Source: Clostridiales bacterium UBA4696 (GTDB taxonomy: Bacteria; Bacillota; Clostridia; Oscillospirales; Oscillospiraceae). From it: a stretch of 12,601 nucleotides of DNA. This document shows, one piece after another, positions 6,325 through 12,601 of the stretch (its first letter is position 1; every line of letters begins with the position of its first letter). The DNA lies in NCBI GenBank assembly GCA_002404795.1, contig DHKK01000165.1, forward strand, positions 37,650-50,250, given 5' to 3'. The notes under the pieces are model-generated. The model was not told where the DNA came from and made no database searches. It was given only the letters and a program-made list of their open reading frames with translations. The translations under genes and the position numbers were made by a program.

Positions 6325-7167
6325 TTACTTCGTCCTGCTGCAGCCGGTGCAGCTGTCTTCGGGTTTGATGCACGGCTCGTTTTTGCCGGGGAAGAAGGCG
6401 TCCATTGGGAACTCGATCTGGCTGAAAACATCGCAGGGGCTCTCGGTGCTCGCGCCGCCGACCGGTGGGCAGGTCTTCGAGGGGACGCAGTAGTCGAACG
6501 TCGGGATGAGCAGCTGCGTGTCGCGCTCGAGCCGGACGATGGAGAACTGCCCGATGGTCACGAGCAGCCGCTTGCATTCGCCGGTCAGCACCAGCGGCTC
6601 GTCGAAGCAGCCCAGCAGCGCCTCGGGGATGGAGGGAGCGGTCTCGCTCTGGCAGCAGCAGCCGCACGCCTCCATCACGCGCGAGCCGAGGATGATCGGG
6701 TCGACCGTCTCGGCAATGGCCCGAGGCAGCGAGACCGACTGCAGCGACTTTTTGCAGAGGCACGTCAGATCGTCCTTGCTCGAGAAGATCCGGGCGCAGG
6801 TCTCGCCGCCGAACAGCACCAGCCGCTTCGAGAAGACCGCCAGGCCCGCGACCGTGTTCGTCCGCCCGGCCGAGAGCGTCGCGTCGGCAATGACGCGGTA
6901 GTAGAAGGTAACGTCGACCGTAAAGTAGCCGGAGGAGTAGGGGACACACTCCACCTGAACATCGACAAACAGCAGCTCCACGAACCGCGCCTTCGCGCTC
7001 GCCGCGCAGTCCAGCGTGTGCTGGGAGTCCACCGTTAAGTACACGCGCAGATCTTCAATGCAGTCTTTGGCAAGGCAGCTGTCCGTGATTTTCCCCGTAT
7101 GCACGCAAACAGCCTCACGGATGCCGCGCAGATCACAGGTCTTGCCAGCCTGTGCAGGTTCAGACAT
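6325..7167 (-). CDS. Conserved clostridial cysteine-rich protein, unknown function
   Basis: The 280-residue product has 21 cysteines, including a CGCCC run at 168-172 and a C-terminal set (EPCIKPEDSCTGCSRTK). There is no signal peptide or membrane helix. Residues 19-44 (CVHTGKITDSCLAKDCIEDL, then RVYL) and 68-95 (V-Y/F-V-D-V...VPYSSGYFTVDVTFYYRV) match a wording I recall from a widespread, uncharacterised clostridial family with 'C-H-T-x-K-x-x-D-S-C-x-x-K-D-C-x-E-D-x-R-V-Y-L'. I know no assigned function. A spore-envelope or metal-binding role would fit the cysteines and the taxonomic spread, but nothing here proves it. AGGAGG sits nine bases before the ATG, and a strong terminator follows. 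No convincing sigma-A promoter is visible upstream. Confidence 0.75.
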   Translation of the reverse strand: MSEPAQAGKTCDLRGIREAVCVHTGKITDSCLAKDCIEDLRVYLTVDSQHTLDCAASAKARFVELLFVDVQVECVPYSSGYFTVDVTFYYRVIADATLSAGRTNTVAGLAVFSKRLVLFGGETCARIFSSKDDLTCLCKKSLQSVSLPRAIAETVDPIILGSRVMEACGCCCQSETAPSIPEALLGCFDEPLVLTGECKRLLVTIGQFSIVRLERDTQLLIPTFDYCVPSKTCPPVGGASTESPCDVFSQIEFPMDAFFPGKNEPCIKPEDSCTGCSRTK

Positions 7168-7305
7168 TCGGATGACCTCCTATTATATGATCGTAAAGGT
7201 TCGCGTGGCCGAAACCAGGGTCGTTCACGCTTCGCTTTCATAACAGTTTATGCAGCGCCGGGCGCATGTGAAACTCCGCGGAAGGAAATTGGCCCCGAAA
7301 TTGCG

Positions 7306-7334
7306 TGGACAAATGCGGAAATATGTGCTAAGAT
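7306..7334 (+). promoter_or_regulatory. Promoter of the structured RNA at 7337-7661
   Basis: TGGACA (7306-7311) and TAAGAT (7329-7334) are 17 bases apart, and the -10 is preceded by TGC, an extended -10. Predicted start is at about 7340-7341, a few bases into the left arm of the 27-bp closing helix. The coincidence of start site and helix foot supports a dedicated RNA gene. Confidence 0.7.
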
Positions 7335-7336
7335 GA

Positions 7337-7661
7337 TAGCGTCAGTTGACAAGGGCACACATGGTTTTCCCGGGCCTGAACAGCCGCTGGCGTCGTTATC
7401 CTCGTTGATGGGCGACAGCCCATCTGCCTCGTCTGCCTTGCCAGCTGCCGTCCATGCTCCGGGAAAACTCGAAGACCCGCCGGGCGTTCCGGCGCGTTTT
7501 TCGCAAGGCAGAGGACGCAGGGGCCTGACATCATACCGTCAGGTCTGCCGAGGCCCGTTCCTTTGGGCCGAGGCCTTGCCGTCGCCTGTCAAGGACGATA
7601 ACGCAGCGAAAGGCGGGCCGGAACGTCCGGCGGGCATGTGTGCCCTTGTCAGCTGACGCTA
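7337..7661 (+). ncRNA. Candidate large structured non-coding RNA (~325 nt), unrecognised
   Basis: The ends pair over 27 bases with one G-U: 7337-7363 with 7635-7661. Just inside, 7476-7493 pairs with 7617-7634 (18 bp, one G-U), directly abutting the closing helix, and after one G-G mismatch continues as 7495-7504 with 7606-7615 (10 bp). The 5' domain is 7364-7373 with 7459-7468 (GTTTTCCCGG, 10 bp), holding GCTGGC/GCCAGC (7386-7391, 7440-7445) and the hairpin GATGGGC-GACA-GCCCATC (7407-7424). The 3' domain holds AAGGC/GCCTT (7505-7509, 7573-7577), CCTGAC/GTCAGG (7524-7543) and GGCCC/GGGCC (7552-7569). CGTTATC (7394-7400) can pair with GATAACG (7597-7603), linking the two domains as a pseudoknot. 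A promoter starts at the helix foot and there is no believable gene inside. I see no RNase P, tmRNA, SRP or 6S hallmarks. It could instead be the leader of tagA, 36 bases downstream, or a palindromic mobile element. Confidence 0.75.
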
Positions 7662-7697
7662 TGCGTATGATTCTAAATTGGTGAGGTATGCCTGCAC

Positions 7698-8417
7698 ATG
7701 AAACTGGATATCATGGGCCTGCAGTTTGATAACGTCACGATGGATGAGGCCGCCGCCCGCGCAGAACAGATCCTCGCGGGAGACCGGACCTGCTACGCCG
7801 TGACACCCAACGCCGAGATCGCCTACGAAGCCCTGCACGACGAAAAGCTCCGTGCGCTCATCAACGGCGCGGACCTCGTCCTGCCGGACGGCGCCGGTGT
7901 CGTTCTGGCCTCGAAGCTTTTAAAGACGCCGCTCAAGCAGAAGGTCGCGGGCGTCGACTTTGCCGACCGCCTGCTCTCCATCCTCGAGAAGACCGGCGGC
8001 GGCCTGTTCCTGCTCGGCAGCAAGCCCGGCATTGCGGAGCTTGCCGCGCAGAAAATGCTCGAAAAGCACCCGAAGCTGCATATCTGCGGCATGAACGACG
8101 GCTATTTCAAGGATGAAGCTCCAATCATCGGGAAGATCAACGCGGCCCGGCCCGATGTGCTTTTCGTCTGCCTCGGCGCGCCGAAGCAGGAGCTTTTCAT
8201 GAAGGAGCATCTGAACGAGCTGCACGTCAGGCTCATGATCGGCCTCGGCGGCTCGCTCGACAGCTTCGCGGGGACCGTGAAGCGCGCGCCGAAGTGGATG
8301 ATCCGCTGCAATCTGGAATGGCTCTACCGGCTCATCAAGGAGCCGAAGCGGTTCGGACGGATGCTCCGGCTGCCAAAATACCTGTTTGCCGTGCTCGGCA
8401 AACGGATAAGAGGGTAA
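7698..8417 (+). CDS. tagA: WecG/TagA/CpsF family glycosyltransferase (GT26)
   Basis: The family transfers N-acetylmannosamine (or a related sugar) from its UDP form to undecaprenyl-diphosphate-GlcNAc at the inner face of the membrane, the committed step of wall teichoic acid or related surface glycan assembly. The 239-residue length is standard. Key positions are visible: Thr36 in VTPNAE and Asp64 in LVLPDGAG, which correspond to the catalytic-site Thr and Asp of characterised TagA, and Gln164 in CLGAPKQELF. The basic C-terminus (RLIKEPKRFGRMLRLPKYL) is the membrane-binding appendage. The ribosome binding site GGTGAGG is ten bases before the ATG. First gene of a five-gene operon; it could be expressed from 7306-7334 by read-through, or from a weaker TATGAT at 7666-7671. 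The exact sugar is not certain. Confidence 0.9.
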   Translation: MKLDIMGLQFDNVTMDEAAARAEQILAGDRTCYAVTPNAEIAYEALHDEKLRALINGADLVLPDGAGVVLASKLLKTPLKQKVAGVDFADRLLSILEKTGGGLFLLGSKPGIAELAAQKMLEKHPKLHICGMNDGYFKDEAPIIGKINAARPDVLFVCLGAPKQELFMKEHLNELHVRLMIGLGGSLDSFAGTVKRAPKWMIRCNLEWLYRLIKEPKRFGRMLRLPKYLFAVLGKRIRG

Positions 8418-8422
8418 ACAAC

Positions 8423-9094
8423 ATGGGAAAACTGATCGTGTTTGAGGGTACCGACGGTACCGGAAAATCCACACAGTTCGCACTTCTGACCAAGCGGCTG
8501 CAGAGCGAGAACGTCCCGTTCCGCCGCCTGCAGTTTCCGCAGTATCTCGAGCCGTCATCGGCGCTCATCCGGATGTATCTCAACGGCGAGTTCGGCGACG
8601 ACCCGAACAGCGTCAACGCCTACGCGGCCTCGACCTTCTACGCGGTCGACCGCTACGCGTCCTATCAGCGCGTCTGGAAGGACGATTACGCGGCGGGCGG
8701 CCTCATCCTGTCGGACCGCTATACGACGTCCAATGCCGTCCACCAGGGCGGAAAGCTCGAGGGAGCGGCGCGGGAGGAATTTTTCTCCTGGCTCTATGAT
8801 CTGGAATTTTGCCGCATGGGCCTGCCGAAGCCGGATCTGGTTTTGTGCCTCGACATGCCGGTGGAGATCGCCGAGACGCTCATGCGCAAGCGCGAGAGCG
8901 ATACCGGGACGAAGGCCGACATCCACGAGCGCAACGACAAGTATCTGCACCAGTGCCGCGAGGTCGCGCGGCAGGCCGCGGCCTACTTCGGCTGGACGGT
9001 CGTCTCCTGCGTGAAAGACGGGAAGCTCCGCTCGATCGAGGATATCCACGAGGAACTGTATTCGTACGTAAAAAAATGTCTGGAGGAAGCATAA
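8423..9094 (+). CDS. tmk: Thymidylate kinase (dTMP kinase)
   Basis: Tmk phosphorylates dTMP to dTDP with ATP for DNA synthesis. The 223-residue product has the P-loop GTDGTGKST at 9-17, a base/phosphate-binding segment FPQYLEPSS at 38-46, the DRY motif at 98-100 (LSDRYTTSNAVHQ), and an arginine-containing LID segment at about 155-170 (KRESDTGTKADIHE). The frame is open upstream to 8294 but inside tagA; the ATG at 8423, with GAGGG ahead of it and five bases after the tagA stop, gives the family N-terminus. The sequence is of the clostridial Tmk-like subgroup, so a broader deoxynucleoside monophosphate kinase role is possible. Co-transcribed with tagA. Confidence 0.9.
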   Translation: MGKLIVFEGTDGTGKSTQFALLTKRLQSENVPFRRLQFPQYLEPSSALIRMYLNGEFGDDPNSVNAYAASTFYAVDRYASYQRVWKDDYAAGGLILSDRYTTSNAVHQGGKLEGAAREEFFSWLYDLEFCRMGLPKPDLVLCLDMPVEIAETLMRKRESDTGTKADIHERNDKYLHQCREVARQAAAYFGWTVVSCVKDGKLRSIEDIHEELYSYVKKCLEEA

Positions 9095-9098
9095 TACA

Positions 9099-9641
9099 AT
9101 GGTATATATGATCTTGGGTACCGGCTTTGAGCCGATGGAAGCCATTGCGCCGTGCGACATTCTGCGCCGCGGCGGCGTGGAAGTGCAGCTCGCCGGGATC
9201 GGCGGGACGCTGATCGAGGCCGGTCACGGCGTACGCGTGCAGGCCGACTGCCGCGTGGAGGATCTGAAGCTGGCTTCGACCGACATGGTCATCCTGCCCG
9301 GCGGCCTCGGCGGCGTGCATTCGATCCTCGCCTGCGACACCGCCATGAATTTCATCCGCCTTGCCTATGAAGACGGCAAATATATCGCGGCCATCTGCGC
9401 CGCTCCCACGATCCTCGCCCAGCTGCACATCACCGATGGCCGCAAGGCCACCTGCTACCCGGGCCTCGAGGAGAAGATGGGCGCCGCCGTCATGATGCCC
9501 TGCGGCGCCGTGCAGGACGGCCGCGTCATCACCGGCCGCGCGGCGGGCTCGGCTGACGAGTTTGGCCTTCTGTGCCTGCAGGCGCTGAAGGGGAAGGCCG
9601 CCGCGGATCAGGTTGCGGCCGACATCGTCTACCGCGCATAA
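9099..9641 (+). CDS. DJ-1/PfpI family protein
   Basis: The 180-residue product has the DJ-1 fold pattern: an N-terminal MVYMILGTGFEPMEA strand with a conserved glutamate (Glu14), MVILPGGLGG at 63-72, and the nucleophile elbow AAICAAPT with Cys100. Members include YajL, DJ-1 and ThiJ-like proteins, which act as glyoxalase III-type or redox-sensing enzymes; the substrate cannot be read from sequence. It starts four bases after the tmk stop, with GGAGG 12 bases upstream inside the end of tmk, so expression is coupled. Length matches the family (about 180-190). Confidence 0.88.
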   Translation: MVYMILGTGFEPMEAIAPCDILRRGGVEVQLAGIGGTLIEAGHGVRVQADCRVEDLKLASTDMVILPGGLGGVHSILACDTAMNFIRLAYEDGKYIAAICAAPTILAQLHITDGRKATCYPGLEEKMGAAVMMPCGAVQDGRVITGRAAGSADEFGLLCLQALKGKAAADQVAADIVYRA

Positions 9642-9652
9642 GGGAGGAACAC

Positions 9653-11176
9653 ATGGCTGAACAGAACCCCAACGCCCGTCCGGACGAACAGACGCCCGAG
9701 CAGGACGCGCTGGAAAAAAGTCTGGAAGAGCTCTCGCTCGACGAGCTGCTGGCGTCCGTCAAGGACGATCTGGCCCGCGTCGACGCGATGATGGACGGGC
9801 CCGGCGACGCCGCGCAGCCAGAGCCGCAGGATTCGCCTGCGCCCGACGCGCCCGACGCGCCCGAGGCCGCCGAAGAAGCGCCCAAGCCCGGTATGCAGCC
9901 GCTCTTTGAGCCGAAGATCCCGGAGGAATACGCGGATCTGACCGTCGACCAGGAGACGCAGCCGGAGAGCCAGGAGCCCGAAAAGAAGCGCCCGCGGCTG
10001 CCGTCCGGCATCCGGGTGCTGCTGTACGTGTGCTGCGTGCTGGCGGTGGCTGTGCTGCTGGCCGTGGCGGTCTGGCGCTGCGCCGACGACGTGCTGTCGC
10101 TGACAAAAGAAGACGCCGAGGTCACCGTCACCATCCCCGACGGCGCGACGATCTCGCAGATCGCCGGAGAGCTCAAAAGCAAGGGCCTCGTGCGTTATGA
10201 GACCCTGTTCAAATTCTACTGCTGGGCCTCCCACGCGGAAAAGACCATCGAGCCCGGCACCTATACCCTGAACAGCCGCTATGACTATCACGCCCTCGTC
10301 AGCAACATGATCGAGGCCAGCCCCGACCGTGCGGTCGTCGAGGTCACCATCCCCGAGGGCTACGAGTGCGAGGATATCTTCCGCCTGCTCGAGGCCGACG
10401 GCGTCTGCTCCTATCAGGATCTGGCCGATACCGCGGCAAGCTACGAATTTGACTACGACTTCCTGCAGGAGATCCCCTACGGCAGCGAAAACCGGCTGGA
10501 GGGCTATCTGTTCCCGGATACGTACCAGTTCTATATGAGCGACGATCCGGCGAACGTCATCGACAAATTCCTGCGCAACTTCGATAACAAATTCACCGAC
10601 GACCTCTATGACGCGCTGGACGCGCTCAACGACCGCCTTGCCCAGCGCATGCGCACGAACGGCTTCACCGAGACCGAGATCGCGGACGGTAGACTCTCAC
10701 TCTACGACCTCATCACCGTCGCCTCCCTCGTGGAGAAGGAGACCGCGAAGACCTCCGAGAGCGCCTCCATCGCGTCCGTCATCTACAACCGCCTGTGCAG
10801 CAAGCTCTATCCCTGCCTCGAGATCGACGCGACCATCCAGTACGCGCTCGCCGAGCGCAAGGAAGTGCTCTCCAACGCGGACAAGGGCGTCATCAGCCCC
10901 TATAACACCTACACGAACGCCGGTCTGCCCGCAGGCCCGATCGCCAACCCCGGTATGAACTCCATCCGCGCGGCGCTGTATCCGGCCGAGACCAATTATT
11001 ACTTCTACGCCCTGAACGCCGACGGCGTCCACCACTTCTCCGAGACCTATTACGAGCACCAGAACTTCCTGGCGGAGCTCGCGGGCAAGACCCAGCCGGA
11101 CGAGGAGCAGACGGACGCGCCTGCGGACGGCGAAGAGACCACCGATACGGAGAATCAGACAGATGGACAGACGTAA
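9653..11176 (+). CDS. mltG: Endolytic murein transglycosylase MltG with acidic cytoplasmic extension
   Basis: MltG (YceG) cleaves nascent glycan strands next to the membrane and sets chain length. I chose the ATG at 9653 because GGGAGG lies six bases upstream, 11 bases after the DJ-1 stop; the frame is open from 9572 but that part is DJ-1 coding. The 507-residue protein has an acidic, proline/alanine-rich cytoplasmic part (1-117, with PDAPDAPEA), one membrane helix (about 119-141), a LysM-like domain (about 155-220), and the catalytic domain with LEGYLFPDTYQF (282-293), the catalytic Glu361 in ASLVEKETA and GLPAGPIANPG (424-434). It ends with a short acidic tail overlapping trhP by 14 bases. 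The N-terminal extension is longer than in E. coli MltG, where the membrane helix is near the start. Confidence 0.93.
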   Translation: MAEQNPNARPDEQTPEQDALEKSLEELSLDELLASVKDDLARVDAMMDGPGDAAQPEPQDSPAPDAPDAPEAAEEAPKPGMQPLFEPKIPEEYADLTVDQETQPESQEPEKKRPRLPSGIRVLLYVCCVLAVAVLLAVAVWRCADDVLSLTKEDAEVTVTIPDGATISQIAGELKSKGLVRYETLFKFYCWASHAEKTIEPGTYTLNSRYDYHALVSNMIEASPDRAVVEVTIPEGYECEDIFRLLEADGVCSYQDLADTAASYEFDYDFLQEIPYGSENRLEGYLFPDTYQFYMSDDPANVIDKFLRNFDNKFTDDLYDALDALNDRLAQRMRTNGFTETEIADGRLSLYDLITVASLVEKETAKTSESASIASVIYNRLCSKLYPCLEIDATIQYALAERKEVLSNADKGVISPYNTYTNAGLPAGPIANPGMNSIRAALYPAETNYYFYALNADGVHHFSETYYEHQNFLAELAGKTQPDEEQTDAPADGEETTDTENQTDGQT

Positions 11177-12386
11177 GCCGGAGCTTTTGAGCCCGGCAGG
11201 GGATATGGAAAAGCTGCGCATGGCCGTCGCCTACGGCGCGGACGCCGTGTATCTCGCAGGCACGAGCTTCGGCATGCGCTCGTTCACCGGCAACTTTACG
11301 CCGGACGAGCTGCCGAAAGCGGTGCAGCTGGCCCACGCCGCAGGCGTGAAGGTCCACTGCACGGTCAATATCATGCCCCGCAACGACGAGGCCGCTGCGC
11401 TCCCGGCCTATCTCGAGCAGCTGGACGCCGCGGGCATCGACGCGCTCATCCTCGCGGATCTCGGCGCGTTCACGCTGGCAGGGAAGTATGCCCCGCGCTG
11501 CGAGCGGCACATCTCCACCCAGCAGTCGATCGCCAACTACGTCTGCGCGCAGAGCTGGTTCGACCTCGGCGCACGCCGCGTGGTGCTCGCGCGGGAGCTG
11601 AGCCTGCAGGAGATCCTGACGATCCGCGAGCGGGTCTCGCCCGAGCTCGAGCTTGAGACCTTCTGCCACGGCGCAATGTGCGTCTCCTATTCCGGCCGGT
11701 GCCTGCTCAGCAACTATATGACCGGCCGCGACTCCAACCGCGGCCAGTGCGCCCAGCCCTGCCGGTATCAGTACGCCCTGATGGAAGAAAAGCGCCCCGG
11801 CGAATACTTCCCGGTCTTTGAAGACGAAAAGGGCACATACATCATGAATTCCCGCGATATGTGCATGATCGATCACCTGGACGAGCTCTGCGACGCCGGG
11901 ATCGACTGCCTGAAGATCGAGGGCCGCGCCAAATCCGCCTATTATGCCGCCATCGTCACCGGCGCCTACCGCCACGTGCTCGACGATGTGTGGGCCGGCC
12001 GCGCGCCGGATCCCGTCTGGCGCGACGAGGTGGACCATGTCTCCCACCGCCACTACTCCACCGGCTTCTACTACGGCCAGCCCGGCCAGTTTACCGAGAA
12101 TTCCCGCTATCTGCGCCAGTGGCAGATCTGCGCCGTCGTGGAAAGCTGCGACGCGCAGGGGAACGCGATTCTCAGCCTGCGCAACAAGTTTGCCGCCGGC
12201 GATACCGTCGAGCTCGTCGGCCCGGACTTCCGCCCCCTTTCGTGGCAGGTCACGCCCATGGAGGATATGGACGGCATCCCGCTGCCCGAGCCGCGCACCC
12301 CGCAGATGCGCTTCCGCGCCAAACTCCCCGCCCAGGTCCCGCCCCTCTCCTTCGTCCGCCACGCGGTCGAACTCTCCGGCAGATAA
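11163..12386 (+). CDS. trhP: U32 family protein, TrhP type (tRNA 5-hydroxyuridine synthesis)
   Basis: TrhP proteins (E. coli YegQ, B. subtilis YrrN/YrrO group) are needed for 5-hydroxyuridine at the wobble position U34 of tRNAs; they were long annotated as U32 peptidases or collagenases. The 407-residue product opens KPELLSPAGDMEKLRMAVAYGADAVY and contains the complete U32 signature at 165-183 (ETFCHGAMCVSYSGRCLLS). Cys173, Cys180, Cys196 and Cys200 are spaced like the conserved cysteines of this group, likely iron-sulfur ligands. Later blocks RPGEYFPVFEDEKGTYIMNS and LKIEGRAKS are also TrhP-like. The ATG at 11163 overlaps mltG by 14 bases, with GGAG ten bases upstream. It is the last gene of the operon, followed by the terminator at 12431. 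Confidence 0.9.
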   Translation: MDRRKPELLSPAGDMEKLRMAVAYGADAVYLAGTSFGMRSFTGNFTPDELPKAVQLAHAAGVKVHCTVNIMPRNDEAAALPAYLEQLDAAGIDALILADLGAFTLAGKYAPRCERHISTQQSIANYVCAQSWFDLGARRVVLARELSLQEILTIRERVSPELELETFCHGAMCVSYSGRCLLSNYMTGRDSNRGQCAQPCRYQYALMEEKRPGEYFPVFEDEKGTYIMNSRDMCMIDHLDELCDAGIDCLKIEGRAKSAYYAAIVTGAYRHVLDDVWAGRAPDPVWRDEVDHVSHRHYSTGFYYGQPGQFTENSRYLRQWQICAVVESCDAQGNAILSLRNKFAAGDTVELVGPDFRPLSWQVTPMEDMDGIPLPEPRTPQMRFRAKLPAQVPPLSFVRHAVELSGR

Positions 12387-12430
12387 AAAATACCGGCGCA
12401 CCGAATCGGGCAATGACCGTAAAACAGTTG

Positions 12431-12463
12431 ACCCTCCGTATGTACTGAGATCATACGGAGGGT
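12431..12463 (+). terminator. Terminator of the tagA-tmk-mltG-trhP operon
   Basis: A 12-bp perfect stem, ACCCTCCGTATG with CATACGGAGGGT, closes a nine-base loop and runs into TTTCTTATATAA on the plus strand. It lies 45 bases after the trhP stop codon. The minus-strand side lacks a U-run, so it acts mainly for the plus strand. Confidence 0.8.
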
Positions 12464-12477
12464 TTCTTATATAATGG

Positions 12478-12526
12478 AACCTTATACGATCGCTCTCCAG
12501 CTCGGAGCGGTTCAAGGTTTTGCCAT
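12478..12526 (-). other. Strong minus-strand ribosome binding site followed by a four-codon frame
   Basis: AAAGGAGG at about 12537-12544 sits nine bases before an ATG at 12524-12526 on the minus strand, but the frame reads M-A-K-P and stops at 12512. The same stretch can fold: AACCTT (12478-12483) pairs with AAGGTT (12514-12519), with CGCTC/GAGCG inside. It could be the stub of a gene lost by deletion, a leader peptide, or a chance. Upstream, 12569-12597, is an imperfect AT-rich inverted repeat (GTCAACTTATCTAATG / CATTAAGTTAAC) that could be an operator. Confidence 0.3.
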
Positions 12527-12601
12527 GTTTCGTGACCTCCTTTTTTGAAAATGAGTATAAAAAAGACAGTCAACTTATCTAATGCCATTAAGTTAACAAA
12601 A

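Noticed and set aside
7182..7187. TATAAT on the minus strand just before the cysteine-rich gene (also readable as CATATAATA, a sigma-K-like -10)
   Set aside because: It directly abuts the AGGAGG at 7176-7181, so transcription would start within the ribosome binding site, and no fitting -35 is present.
7099..7656. 185-codon plus-strand frame across the structured RNA
   Set aside because: It starts inside the antisense of the cysteine-rich gene, has no ribosome binding site and the protein has no recognisable features. The DNA is explained by base-pairing instead.
7337..7661. RNase P RNA, tmRNA, SRP RNA, 6S RNA or a retron as the identity of the structured RNA
   Set aside because: No GAGGAAAGUCC/ACAGAAA cores, no tRNA-like end or tag frame, no GGAAG/GCAGCC SRP loop, branched instead of a single bubble as in 6S, and no reverse transcriptase nearby. 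Not proven without a covariance search.
7333..7671. ATGAT direct repeats (7333-7337 and 7667-7671) as target duplication of a palindromic mobile element
   Set aside because: The right copy is five bases away from the end of the inverted repeat, a five-base match is easily chance, and a good promoter at the boundary favours an RNA gene.
9572..9652. Upstream start for mltG at 9572
   Set aside because: This part is coding for the DJ-1 protein in another frame; GGGAGG and the ATG at 9653 give the natural start.
9838..9865. GCGCCCGAC tandem repeats in mltG as a phase-variable repeat tract
   Set aside because: Only about three imperfect nine-base units, a multiple of three, so copy change would not shift the frame. 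It simply encodes the PDA repeat of the linker.

Overview
The window looks like a chromosomal segment from a GC-rich member of the Clostridia, probably an Oscillospiraceae/Ruminococcaceae-type gut anaerobe. This is inferred from AGGAGG ribosome binding sites, sigma-A type promoters, an SLH-domain surface protein, a conserved clostridial cysteine-rich protein, and Firmicutes-style versions of tagA, tmk, mltG and trhP. No insertion sequence, phage gene, tRNA, rRNA or CRISPR array is visible.

Left part (1-1585). An arginine biosynthesis operon, argC-argJ, runs on the minus strand and leaves the window inside argJ. Its promoter has a -35 box inside an 18-bp palindrome that looks like an ArgR box. 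Divergent to it is a promoter and ribosome binding site driving only a wreck: the first ~30 codons of a PHP-type histidinol-phosphatase joined to its last ~40 codons in another frame.

Middle (1583-7167). The minus strand carries a secreted beta-helix/InlB-repeat/SLH surface protein, a 62-residue two-helix membrane protein with its own promoter and terminator, a Na/Pi cotransporter-PhoU fusion, and a 280-residue cysteine-rich protein of unknown function. Between them on the plus strand is a MATE-family transporter that kept its reading frame but lost roughly 270 residues from the middle. Two genes within 2.3 kb therefore show the same N-terminus-plus-C-terminus deletion pattern.

Intergenic 7168-7697. 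This is the most interesting part. A good extended -10 promoter (7306-7334) starts transcription at the foot of a 27-bp helix (7337-7363 with 7635-7661) that closes a ~325-nt multi-branched structure. The structure has an 18-bp plus 10-bp second long-range helix, several hairpins and a possible 7-bp pseudoknot. It contains no credible gene and I do not recognise it as any RNA I know. It is either an independent structured non-coding RNA or the leader of the operon that follows.

Right part (7698-12463). A tight plus-strand operon reads tagA/wecG-type glycosyltransferase, tmk, DJ-1/PfpI family protein, mltG and trhP (U32 family). It ends at a hairpin terminator at 12431-12463. It combines envelope functions (TagA, MltG) with nucleotide supply (Tmk) and tRNA wobble-uridine hydroxylation (TrhP). 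The last ~140 bases are AT-rich and hold a strong minus-strand ribosome binding site whose start codon runs into a stop after four codons.
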